A DNA stretch of 64,000 bases from Pseudomonas pharyngis (GTDB lineage: Bacteria; Pseudomonadota; Gammaproteobacteria; Pseudomonadales; Pseudomonadaceae), in the NCBI RefSeq assembly GCF_021602345.1, contig NZ_BQID01000014.1, forward strand, positions 62,001 to 126,000, in the 5' to 3' direction. Below the pieces are notes generated by a model. It saw nothing but the letters and a program-made list of their open reading frames with translations. It was not told the origin of the DNA and made no database searches. Every line of letters begins with the position of its first letter. Positions within the stretch are counted from its first letter, which is position 1. The translations under genes and the position numbers were made by a program. This document shows positions 52,651 through 60,889 of the stretch, in pieces.

Positions 52651-53694
52651 TCAGAGATGATCGGCATCGATCACCGCCTGGGCGAACGCTTGCGGCGCTT
52701 CCTGCGGCAGGTTGTGGCCGATGCCGCCGCTGATCAGCCGGTACTCGTACTTGCCGGTAAAGCGTTTGGCGTAGGCCTCGGCCGGTGGGTGCGGCGCACC
52801 ATTGGCGTCGCCCTCCAAGGTGATGGTCGGCACGCTGATCGAGGGGAATGCCGCGAGTTTTTTCTCCAGCGAATCGTATTGCGCTTCCCCTTTGATCAGC
52901 CCCAGGCGCCAGCGGTAGTTGAAGATCGACACCGCGACGTGATCCGGATTCTGCAACGCGGCGGCGCTGCGCTCGTAAGTCGCGTCGTCGAAGGTCCACT
53001 TCGGCGAGGCCAGCTGCCAGATCAGTTTGGCGAAGTCGTGGGTGTTCTTTTCGTAGCCCAGACGGCCACGCTCGGTCGCAAAGTAGAACTGATACCACCA
53101 CTGCAACTCCGCCGCCGGCGGCAGCGGCGTCTTGCCCGCCTCCTGGCTGCCGATCAGGTAACCGCTCACCGCCACCAGCGCTTTCACCCGCTCGGGCCAG
53201 AGCGCGGCGACGATGTCGGCAGTACGCGCGCCCCAGTCATAGCCGCCAAGCACGGCCTGCTTGATCTTCAGGGCGTCCATGAAGTCGATCAGATCTTTGG
53301 CCAGCGCCGCCGGCTGACCGTTGCGCACGGTTTTGGCAGACAGGAAACGCGTGTCGCCATAGCCGCGCGCGTAGGGGATCAGCACCCGATAGCCCTTCTG
53401 CGCCAGCGCCGGGGCGACATCGGTGTAGCTGTGAATATCGTAGGGCCAGCCGTGCAGCAGGATGACCACCGGACCGTCGGCCGGACCGACTTCGGCGTAG
53501 GAAACGTCCAGCAGTCCGGCCTTGACGTGTTTCAGCGCGCCGAACGAAACATGGGTGCCGGCAGTAATGGCGTCGATCTTGCCGGCGGGCACTTCGGCGG
53601 CGCTGGCGTATGCCGAAGCGATGCCCAGCGCAAGCGCCAGGATCGAACCGGCGAGCACGCGCCGGGATGGGGTTACAGCCTTAAAGTCAGTCAT
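52651..53694 (-). CDS. Exported epoxide hydrolase-type alpha/beta hydrolase (EH2)
   Basis: A 347-aa alpha/beta hydrolase of the epoxide hydrolase/haloalkane dehalogenase clan. The N-terminus PSRRVLAGSILALALG has a twin-arginine-like SRR and hydrophobic core, so Tat export is possible. The oxyanion motif is LLHGWPYD and the nucleophile Asp lies in GGYDWGAR. The catalytic His is in GGIGHNLPQEAP. The Asp nucleophile separates it from serine esterases. The downstream P460 gene begins 24 nt later, and EH1 precedes it by 86 nt. Confidence 0.85.
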   Translation of the reverse strand: MTDFKAVTPSRRVLAGSILALALGIASAYASAAEVPAGKIDAITAGTHVSFGALKHVKAGLLDVSYAEVGPADGPVVILLHGWPYDIHSYTDVAPALAQKGYRVLIPYARGYGDTRFLSAKTVRNGQPAALAKDLIDFMDALKIKQAVLGGYDWGARTADIVAALWPERVKALVAVSGYLIGSQEAGKTPLPPAAELQWWYQFYFATERGRLGYEKNTHDFAKLIWQLASPKWTFDDATYERSAAALQNPDHVAVSIFNYRWRLGLIKGEAQYDSLEKKLAAFPSISVPTITLEGDANGAPHPPAEAYAKRFTGKYEYRLISGGIGHNLPQEAPQAFAQAVIDADHL

Positions 53695-53780
53695 GCCGAG
53701 TCTCCCTCGTGAACCGCCGGGCGGCGGTTCCGGGCTTTGTGGTCAAGGGGTTAGGGTTGAAGTGCTTGCGGATTGCAGGG

Positions 53781-55127
53781 TTAGCGGGCTGCCTGCGCAG
53801 CGGTTTTCTGCGCGGCCGCGCGCAGTGGCCGGAAGGCTTCGCGCAGTTCTTCGCTGAACAGTTGCGGTTGCTCCCATGCCGCGAAGTGACCGCCCTTGCT
53901 GACTTCACTGAAGTAGGCCAGCGACGGATAGGCGCGCTGCGACCAGACTTTCGGCGCGCGGTAGATTTCGTGGGGGAACACGGTGATCGCCACCGGCACC
54001 TTGATGTCGGCAGTCTTCTGCGCGGCGGCGCTGAAGTTATTGTTGTTGTTCTCCCAGTAGAAACGGGAGGACGACGCCCCGCTGTCGGTCAGCCAGTACA
54101 GGCTGATGTCGTCGAGCATTTCATCGCGGCTCAGGACCTTCTCGGGCTGACCGTCGCTGTCGGCCCACGCGGCGAATTTTTCATACATCCACGCGGCCGT
54201 GCCGGCGGGCGAGTCGGCCAGCAGATAACCGATGGTCTGCGGTCGGGTCACCATCATCGCGCCATACGCGGCGTTGCGACCGAAGAACTGGCTGAGCGAG
54301 TTGAAGGCCGTCACCTCCGGCGCGGTCAGTCCGGCCGGGGCCGGGTCGCCGCTGTTGATCGGCTTGACCAGTTCCGGCGGCACGGTGGCCGGCATGTTCA
54401 GGTGGATGCCCAGCAAACCGGGCGGCGCCAGACGACCCAGTGCGTCGGAAATCACCGAGCCGTGATCGCCGCCCTGGGACACGTAATGGCTGTAGCCCAG
54501 ACGTTTCATCAACACATCCCAGGCCTTCGCCACCCGGTCAGGGCCCCAGCCGAGCTCGGTCGGTTTGCCGGAGAAACCATGGCCGGGAATCGACGGGATC
54601 ACCACATCGAACGAGTCCTCGACCTTGCCGCCATAGGCCACGGGATCGGTCAGCGGGCCGATGGTCTTGAGGAATTCGAACTGCGAACCCGGCCAGCCGT
54701 GGGTGAGGATCAATGGCATCGCATTGGGGTTGCGCGAACGCACATGGATGAACTGGATGTCGACGCCGTCGATGGTGGTCACAAACTCCGGCAAGGCGTT
54801 GAGCTTCGCTTCAGCCTTGCGCCAGTCATAGCCGTCGCCCCAATACTTCACCAACGCCTGGACCTGCGCCAGTTGCACTCCCTGGGACACGTCGCCGACC
54901 GTTTCCTTGTCCGGCCAGCGAGTGTCGGCGATGCGTTTGCGCAGGTCGCTCAATTTCGCTTCGTCCACATGAATGGTGTACGGGCGAATGGCTTGCGCCG
55001 GATCCGCTGCCGGGGTCGCGGCCCAGACGCCGCTGCTGCCCGCGAGTACGGCAAGGCCGAGCACGCCGCCCCTGATGGATGACGCCAGGCAATGGCGCCA
55101 GGTAAGACCGGACGAAACCGCAACCAT
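53781..55127 (-). CDS. Exported epoxide hydrolase with EHN domain (EH1)
   Basis: A 448-aa epoxide hydrolase. After a signal peptide (MVAVSSGLTWRHCLASSIRG to about residue 36, ending VWA) comes the EHN domain that caps the active site (RPYTIHVDEAKLSDLRKRIA, DTRWPD). The alpha/beta-hydrolase core has THGWPGSQFEFLK, the nucleophile Asp in SQGGDHGSVISD, and the His in KGGHFAAWEQP. I start it at 55127 because AAGGAG lies 7 nt upstream; the longer reading covers the divergent promoter. First gene of the four-gene exported-hydrolase operon. It would hydrate an epoxide to a diol in the periplasm. A long N-rich run (NNNNNF) occurs in the lid. Confidence 0.88.
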   Translation of the reverse strand: MVAVSSGLTWRHCLASSIRGGVLGLAVLAGSSGVWAATPAADPAQAIRPYTIHVDEAKLSDLRKRIADTRWPDKETVGDVSQGVQLAQVQALVKYWGDGYDWRKAEAKLNALPEFVTTIDGVDIQFIHVRSRNPNAMPLILTHGWPGSQFEFLKTIGPLTDPVAYGGKVEDSFDVVIPSIPGHGFSGKPTELGWGPDRVAKAWDVLMKRLGYSHYVSQGGDHGSVISDALGRLAPPGLLGIHLNMPATVPPELVKPINSGDPAPAGLTAPEVTAFNSLSQFFGRNAAYGAMMVTRPQTIGYLLADSPAGTAAWMYEKFAAWADSDGQPEKVLSRDEMLDDISLYWLTDSGASSSRFYWENNNNNFSAAAQKTADIKVPVAITVFPHEIYRAPKVWSQRAYPSLAYFSEVSKGGHFAAWEQPQLFSEELREAFRPLRAAAQKTAAQAAR

Positions 55128-55343
55128 GATGGATCTCCTTGTAGTCATTATTCGAAAGGCATCGCCAATCGGATCAGACCACTGCGCTGGCACCGGGGCG
55201 ATTACACGATGGTGTCGGTCGATACCTTGGTATGACGCGCAGGCCTGGCGCGCAAAATCGCGCTCGAATTCAGCAGCGGTTAACGGGCAGAATGCGGCGG
55301 GGAAAAGACCCATTTGAATCACAGAGCGGAACAAGGATCGCGG

Positions 55344-56573
55344 ATGCGTGGGGAAACAGCGCTCGAACGCCTGAGCGGCACGCCATCGACCACTTCGCAG
55401 TGGTGGGTGATCGGGCTGTGCATGCTGTTCAACGTGATCGACGGACTCGACGTGATGGCCATGGCCTTCACCGCCAGCCGGGTTGCGGCCGAATGGGCGT
55501 TGAGCGGCGCGCAACTGGGCCTGTTGTTGAGCGCAAGCCTGGTCGGGATGGCGCTCGGTTCGCTGCTGGCCGCGCCCAGGGCCGACCGCTTCGGGCGCAG
55601 ACCTTTATTGCTCGCCGGCCTGCTGCTCAGCGGCCTGAGCATGTTGCTGTCGTTCTGGAGCCCGGATCATCACGTATTGATGCTTTTGCGACTGCTGACC
55701 GGTATCGGCACGGGGGCGGTGCTGGTGGGGGCGAACGTGCTGACGTTCGAACACGCCAGCCCGCAGCGACGCAATCTGGCGATCGCACTGCAATCCCTCG
55801 CCTTTGCCATGGGCGCCAGTCTGGGCGGTGTGCTGGCGCATGTACTCAATGATTTGATGGGCTGGCGGTATGTCTTTCTGGCCGGGGGTTGCATCACGCT
55901 GGCGGCGGCATTGGTCGGTGTCTTCTGGCTGCGAGAATCGCCGTCATTTCTGGCACTTGAACAGCGCGCGCCTGCTCCTCCACTGTCGCCGGACATCGCT
56001 AACCGGCCGTTTTCGCCCGGTCAGTGGCAACAGACTCTATCGCTGGCATTGGCACTCTTTCTGTTGATGTTCTGCTTTTACTTCGTGATGAGCTGGACGC
56101 CGGCCCTGTTGGTCGACAATGGCTTTACCGACCAACAAGGCGCCCGGATCGGGATGCTGTTGGCGCTGGGTGGCATGCTCGGCGCCCTGCTTCTGGGTCT
56201 GGCGGCCAATCGTTACGGCTGCCGACGTTTGTTGTCGGGCTTTCTGCTGCTCAATGCCGCCCTGCTGCCACTGATGCTGCCGGCCACGCGCGTCCCCGGT
56301 CTGGCGACACTCGTGGCGGTCACGCTGGGGCTGATGCTCAATGGTGCAGTCGCGGCTCTGTATGTGCTGGCCCCTCAAGCGTTCTGCACGTCGGTCCGTA
56401 CGACCGGCGTCGGCGTGGTGCTGGCGACCGGGCGTCTGGGGGCGATCATTTCGCCGGTGGTCGCCGGGTTTCTGCTGGATGCCGGATGGACCGCACAACA
56501 CCTGTTCACGTTTTTCGCCGGTAGCCAGGTGTTGGCGGCCCTGCTGATCTGGCGTGGCGTCAAGGGACGATGA
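55344..56573 (+). CDS. MFS transporter, aromatic acid:H+ symporter type
   Basis: A 409-aa major facilitator with about 12 hydrophobic segments. The motif GLDVMAMAFTASRVAAEW in the first segment and the loop ADRFGRRPLLLAG match the AAHS (aromatic acid:H+ symporter) branch, as in BenK or PcaK. A start at 55344 has AAGGA 8 nt upstream. It is divergent from the exported hydrolase operon (216 nt between) and could import products of those hydrolases, though this is inference. Its last 14 nt overlap the 3' end of the convergent quinone reductase gene. Confidence 0.85.
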   Translation: MRGETALERLSGTPSTTSQWWVIGLCMLFNVIDGLDVMAMAFTASRVAAEWALSGAQLGLLLSASLVGMALGSLLAAPRADRFGRRPLLLAGLLLSGLSMLLSFWSPDHHVLMLLRLLTGIGTGAVLVGANVLTFEHASPQRRNLAIALQSLAFAMGASLGGVLAHVLNDLMGWRYVFLAGGCITLAAALVGVFWLRESPSFLALEQRAPAPPLSPDIANRPFSPGQWQQTLSLALALFLLMFCFYFVMSWTPALLVDNGFTDQQGARIGMLLALGGMLGALLLGLAANRYGCRRLLSGFLLLNAALLPLMLPATRVPGLATLVAVTLGLMLNGAVAALYVLAPQAFCTSVRTTGVGVVLATGRLGAIISPVVAGFLLDAGWTAQHLFTFFAGSQVLAALLIWRGVKGR

Positions 56574-57525
56574 TCAGCTTGCCCGTCGTGTTGCGCGACT
56601 CGATATCGCGATGGGCCTGTTGCGCATCATCCAGTGAATAACGCTTGCCGATCACGGCTTTCAGTTTGCCGGCACTTACCCATGCGAACAGTTGCCGGGA
56701 TTTTTCCAGCAGCACCTCGCGGTTGCGCACGTAGTGCATGACCGAGGGATACGTCAGCTTGATGCTGCGCGGCATGCTGAAGATATCGATCGGCGGGGTC
56801 GGGTTCATGAACGGTCCGTACAAGGCCAGGGTGCCGAAATAATCCAGCAGCTCCAGCGAGTCGGCAAACCCCTCCGCGCCCGTGCCGTCGTACACCACAT
56901 TCACCCGCTGCCCGTCGGTCAGGCGCATGACCTGGGCGGCAATGTTTTGCGCCCGCCCGATCACCACATAGTCCGCCCCCGCCGCGAGCACCGCCTCGAC
57001 CTTGTCGGCATGAGAAACCCGGCCTATGACCTTGCCGCCCAGCAGCTTGATCAACTGGGTCAGCATCAGCCCCACGCCCCCGGCCGCCGCATGCACCAAG
57101 GCTACGTCGCCCGGCTGGATCGCATGCACCTTGTCCACCAGATTGCTGGCGGTGAGGCCCTGCATCATCAGGCTGGCGGCGGTGGCGAAGTCGATATCGT
57201 CCGGCAGCGGCACCAACTGGCTGACCGGGGCGATCACCTGTTCGGCGTAGCTGCCCGGCACGTAATGCCAGGCCACGCGGTCACCGACAGCGAACTCCGT
57301 CACCTGCGGGCCGCTGGCCAGGACGACGCCGGCGCCTTCTGCACCCAGCGTCAGCGGCAGTTCCCAGGCAGCGCCGAGCCCGCGTCGGGCACCGGTGTCC
57401 ATGAAATTGATACCCGCCGCCATGACCTTGACCAGGACTTGTCCGGGCCCCGGTTCTGCCAGTTGAATGTCCTGCACCGTCAACACTTCGGGCCCGCCAA
57501 AGGCCTGGATAACCACTGCTTTCAT
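56560..57525 (-). CDS. NADPH:quinone reductase-like dehydrogenase
   Basis: A 321-aa medium-chain reductase of the quinone oxidoreductase type. The N-terminus is MKAVVIQAFGGPEVL; GINFMDTGARRG and GDRVAWHYVPGSYAEQV mark the catalytic half; ALVHAAAGGVGLMLTQLIK gives the NADPH-binding AAGGVG. Zinc ligands are absent. It would reduce quinones or enals by one-hydride transfer. I start at 57525 (ATG), where the family begins, rather than 57543. It shares the 326-nt upstream region with the divergent sensor-kinase gene, so a common regulator is possible. Confidence 0.88.
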   Translation of the reverse strand: MKAVVIQAFGGPEVLTVQDIQLAEPGPGQVLVKVMAAGINFMDTGARRGLGAAWELPLTLGAEGAGVVLASGPQVTEFAVGDRVAWHYVPGSYAEQVIAPVSQLVPLPDDIDFATAASLMMQGLTASNLVDKVHAIQPGDVALVHAAAGGVGLMLTQLIKLLGGKVIGRVSHADKVEAVLAAGADYVVIGRAQNIAAQVMRLTDGQRVNVVYDGTGAEGFADSLELLDYFGTLALYGPFMNPTPPIDIFSMPRSIKLTYPSVMHYVRNREVLLEKSRQLFAWVSAGKLKAVIGKRYSLDDAQQAHRDIESRNTTGKLIIVP

Positions 57526-57851
57526 AATGTTCTGCCCTGTCATCGGGACGACCGGTCCTGCTGCCTTTCGGGTGGCAGGAGCGCGGACGTCACGTTGCTT
57601 TCACTCAACGTCGAAGGACGTTGAAACCAGGGCCAAGGCTGCGCGGCGGATGTATCCCGGCGGTTTCGCCAACCCGGCGCTGTGCATGCTTGTATGGCTT
57701 GAGGGGCCGTAGATACAGTGGCTTACAAAAGCGCCACTGTGATGCCCATCGCAGTGTGCAATGTCGGCCGATATTCGCCACGGGCGACACCAAAGTATGA
57801 TGGGCGAGTGCCATCCGAAGGCGCATCTTTGTTCAACGGTGACTGCACACA
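57526..57851. other. Divergent intergenic region without a gene
   Basis: The 326-nt gap between the quinone reductase and the sensor kinase contains no credible coding frame. It must hold the two promoters and includes the inverted repeat at 57715-57740. I see no further structure I trust. Confidence 0.6.
57715..57740. promoter_or_regulatory. Inverted repeat ACAGTGGC-N10-GCCACTGT
   Basis: Perfect 8-bp arms (57715-57722 and 57733-57740) with a 10-nt A-rich spacer, about 110 nt upstream of the kinase start. The centre-to-centre distance of 18 bp suits a dimeric regulator. It could bind one of the two response regulators encoded downstream. Confidence 0.5.
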
Positions 57852-59825
57852 ATGAGAATCGGTATGACGAACGAGCAGGAGCGCGTCATCGAGGACGGTC
57901 CAGGCCGCGCGGGTGACGCGGTCATGCCGGCGCCGGGGATCGACTCGATCATCGACAGCATCCCGGCCATGGTCGCTTTCATGACGCCGTCCGGTGAGCT
58001 GGAACAGGTGAACCGGCAAATCATGGAGTACATCGGCGCCCCGCTGCATGAACTGAAAAACTGGCAGGCCAGCGAGACCGTGCACCCGGACGACCTGCCC
58101 TCGGTCATCGCTGCCTGGATGCACTCGGTCAGTACCGGCACGCCCTATGAGAACGAGCACCGGATTCGCCGCGCCGACGGTGTCTATCGCTGGTTCCATG
58201 TGCGCGGCCTGCCGATCAGAGACAGCGAAGGCACCATCACCCGCTGGTGCGTGCTGCAGGTCGATATCGATGAGCGCCGCCGGGACAAGGCCTTGATCGC
58301 CAGTGCCCTGGCCGAAGTCAGCGCGTCGGAAGAACGTCTGCGCGGGATCATCGACGCCGTGCCCGGTTTTGTCTGGAGCGCCTCGCCGGAAGGCAACGTC
58401 GGCTTCGTCAATCAGCGCTGGTGCGACTACACCGGCATGTCCGTCGAACAAGCTTGCGGTGACGGCTGGACGGCGTCCATCCACCCCGACGACGCGCCGG
58501 GCCTGGCGGTTTATTGGCAAGGGATTCTGCAATCGGGCAGCGCTGGCGAGTACGAGGCCCGACTGAAGCGCTTCGATGGCGTTTACCGCTGGTTCCTGAT
58601 CCGCGCCGTGCCCCAGCGTGATGACACGGGGCGGATCGTGCGCTGGTATGGCGAAAACACCGACATCGAAGACCGCAAACGGGCGGAAGTCTTTTTGGCC
58701 AAGGCCCAACGCCTGAGCGCCACCGGTACGTTTTCCTGGCGGGTGAGCACCGACGAGATCACTTGGTCGGACGAGGTCTACCGCATCCTTGAACTGGACC
58801 CGGACACGCCGCCCGGCTTCGAGGCGATCTATCGCCGCGTGCATCCGGACGACATCTCCAGCCATCGGGAAATGATCAAGCGCCAACGCCGCAAGGGGCG
58901 TGACTTCGAACACGAACATCGACTGCTGATGCCCGACGGCACGGTGAAATACGTGCGGCTGGTGGCGCACTCGATCGCCCATGCGCCGGACGGCTTCGAA
59001 TACATCGCCGCCCTGCAGGACATCACCCAGCGCCGGCTCGCCGAAGAGGTTTTGAGCAAGGCGCGCTCGGAACTGACGCACCTGGCCAGGGTCGCCAGCC
59101 TTGGCGCGGTCACGGCGTCGATTGCCCACGAGGTCAATCAACCGCTGGCCGGCATCATCACCAACGCCAGCACCTGTCTGCGCATGCTCGGCGCCGACCC
59201 TCCGAATGTCGACGGTGCCAGGGAAACCGCGCGCCGCACCATTCGCGACGGCAACCGCGCGGCCGATGTGATCAATCGACTGCGGGCGTTGTTCTCGAAG
59301 AAAAGCATCACCCTTGAAAACGTCAATCTGAATGACGCGGCACGGGAAGTCATCGCCATGTTATTGGGCGAACTGCAACGCAACGGCGTGGTGCTGCATC
59401 CGCAATTTGCCGAAGCCCTGCCGCTGGTCAGGGGCGACCGGGTCCAGCTGCAGCAGGTGATCCTCAACCTGATCATGAATGCCGCCGAGGCCATGAGTGC
59501 AATCCATGGCCGGCCCCGGCAACTGATCGTCAGCACCGGTCTGGGCTCGGACGAGAGCGTTTACCTGGCGGTGAAGGACAGCGGCAACGGCGTCGATCCG
59601 CAGGACATCGAACGCATTTTCAATGCGTTCTACACCACCAAAAGTTCGGGCATGGGGGTCGGTCTGTCCATCAGTCGCTCGATCATCGAGCGCCACGATG
59701 GGAAGCTGTGGGCCAGCGCCAACGACGGCCCGGGTACGACGTTTACCTTTGCCATCCCGCATTCGACGGACTTGCCGCAAACCGATAACCGCGACCTCGC
59801 CGATCGCACCGTGGAGAATGATTGA
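57852..59825 (+). CDS. Triple-PAS sensor histidine kinase (FixL-like)
   Basis: A 657-aa soluble histidine kinase with no membrane segment. Three PAS/PAC units are visible (about 28-140, 158-285, 290-410), each ending with a PAC-like signature such as YRWFHVRGLPIRD or YRWFLIRAVPQRD. The dimerisation box SIAHEVNQPLAGI (His near 427) follows. The ATPase has the N box NLIMNAAEAM, the G1 box VKDSGNGVD, and GMGVGLSISRSIIE. The design resembles FixL, so a redox, light or ligand signal bound by a PAS domain is plausible; no haem ligand could be assigned. The stop overlaps the next gene by 1 nt (TGATG). Confidence 0.9.
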   Translation: MRIGMTNEQERVIEDGPGRAGDAVMPAPGIDSIIDSIPAMVAFMTPSGELEQVNRQIMEYIGAPLHELKNWQASETVHPDDLPSVIAAWMHSVSTGTPYENEHRIRRADGVYRWFHVRGLPIRDSEGTITRWCVLQVDIDERRRDKALIASALAEVSASEERLRGIIDAVPGFVWSASPEGNVGFVNQRWCDYTGMSVEQACGDGWTASIHPDDAPGLAVYWQGILQSGSAGEYEARLKRFDGVYRWFLIRAVPQRDDTGRIVRWYGENTDIEDRKRAEVFLAKAQRLSATGTFSWRVSTDEITWSDEVYRILELDPDTPPGFEAIYRRVHPDDISSHREMIKRQRRKGRDFEHEHRLLMPDGTVKYVRLVAHSIAHAPDGFEYIAALQDITQRRLAEEVLSKARSELTHLARVASLGAVTASIAHEVNQPLAGIITNASTCLRMLGADPPNVDGARETARRTIRDGNRAADVINRLRALFSKKSITLENVNLNDAAREVIAMLLGELQRNGVVLHPQFAEALPLVRGDRVQLQQVILNLIMNAAEAMSAIHGRPRQLIVSTGLGSDESVYLAVKDSGNGVDPQDIERIFNAFYTTKSSGMGVGLSISRSIIERHDGKLWASANDGPGTTFTFAIPHSTDLPQTDNRDLADRTVEND

Positions 59826-60196
59826 TGGGTACGCATTTGCTCGTATCGGTGGTCGATGACGACGAATCGGTTCGTGAATCACTGCCTGACCTGATCAAGG
59901 AGTTCGGCTTCGCCGTCCAGGCGTTTGCCTCGGCGCAGGCGTTTCTGGCATCGCCCTATCTGGACCTGACCCATTGCCTGATTCTCGACGTGGCCATGCC
60001 CGGCATGTCGGGACCTGATCTGCAACGCGAGCTGCTGCGCCGTGACTATCGCATTCCGGTGATTTTCATCACCGCGCACGGCGATGCCAGCGAACAGGCG
60101 AAGCTGCTGAACAGTGGCGCCGTGGAGTGCCTGTTCAAACCGTTCAGCGAAGCCCAATTGCTCAAGGCCCTGAGTGCCGCCCTGCCCCTCGACTGA
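59825..60196 (+). CDS. Single-domain response regulator
   Basis: A 123-aa receiver-only response regulator. The acidic pair is VVDDD (10-13), the phosphoacceptor Asp55 lies in LILDVAMPG, Thr83 in FITAHGD, and Lys105 in LFKPF. There is no output domain, so it acts like a CheY/DivK phosphate shuttle or sink. It starts by TGATG overlap with the kinase stop, the usual sign of tightly coupled partners. It may divert or relay phosphate between the kinase and the FixJ-type regulator that follows 30 nt later. Confidence 0.88.
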   Translation: MGTHLLVSVVDDDESVRESLPDLIKEFGFAVQAFASAQAFLASPYLDLTHCLILDVAMPGMSGPDLQRELLRRDYRIPVIFITAHGDASEQAKLLNSGAVECLFKPFSEAQLLKALSAALPLD

Positions 60197-60226
60197 GCGT
60201 GAAGCCGAACAGAACAAGGAATCGAC

Positions 60227-60889
60227 ATGTTGAACGCGAACAACGCAATCGCCCCTTCCCGTGGAGCATTACCGATGAGTGATGTCACGCCCGTCGTATT
60301 CGTTGTCGATGACGACATTTCCGTGCGCGAGTCGCTGGAGCTGATGATCCGCTTCGCCGGTTGGCAGCCACGGCTGTTCGAGTCCGCGCAGGATTTTCTC
60401 GACGCGCCCCGGGCGCTGGTGCCCAGTTGTCTGGTGCTGGACATCAACCTGCCCGACCTGAACGGCCTGGATCTGCAGACCGCGCTGGCCGATGAGCGCC
60501 ACAACATGCCGATCATCTTCATCACCGGCTACGGCGATATTCCGCGCACGGTGCGGGCCCTGAAGGCCGGTGCGGTGGAGTTTCTGACCAAGCCGTTCAA
60601 CGACGAGGTGATCCTCAGCGCCATGGCCGATGCGCTGCAGAGCAGTCGCGTGGCGCTTGAGGGGGAAAAGAATCTGCGCGCACTGCTCGCGGCCTACAAG
60701 ACCCTGACGCCGCGCGAGCAGGAGATCATGGCTTCTGTGGTCAGCGGGCGGCTGAACAAACTGATTGCCGCCGACCTCAACATCAGCGAAATCACCGTCA
60801 AGGCCCATCGCGGCAAGGTGATGCGCAAGATGAAGGCCCGCTCGCTGGCGGATCTGGTGAAAATGGCCGCGTTCATTACGCCGGAGTAG
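60227..60889 (+). CDS. FixJ-type response regulator
   Basis: A 220-aa regulator. Receiver about 22-135: VVDDD (27-30), Asp72 in LVLDINLPD, Thr in FITGYGD, Lys in LTKPF. A LuxR-type helix-turn-helix follows at about 155-215 (LTPREQEIMASVVSGRLNKL, then SEITVKAHRGKVMRKMK). The ATG at 60227 has AAGGAA 6 nt upstream; an internal ATG at 60275 with GGAG is also possible. It is the probable transcriptional output of the triple-PAS kinase. Its last 14 nt overlap the 3' end of the convergent winged-helix/ATPase gene. Confidence 0.88.
   Translation: MLNANNAIAPSRGALPMSDVTPVVFVVDDDISVRESLELMIRFAGWQPRLFESAQDFLDAPRALVPSCLVLDINLPDLNGLDLQTALADERHNMPIIFITGYGDIPRTVRALKAGAVEFLTKPFNDEVILSAMADALQSSRVALEGEKNLRALLAAYKTLTPREQEIMASVVSGRLNKLIAADLNISEITVKAHRGKVMRKMKARSLADLVKMAAFITPE

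Noticed and set aside
53781-55514. Epoxide hydrolase starting at 55514
   Set aside because: The extra 129 residues span the divergent promoter region and the real ribosome site and signal peptide start at 55127.
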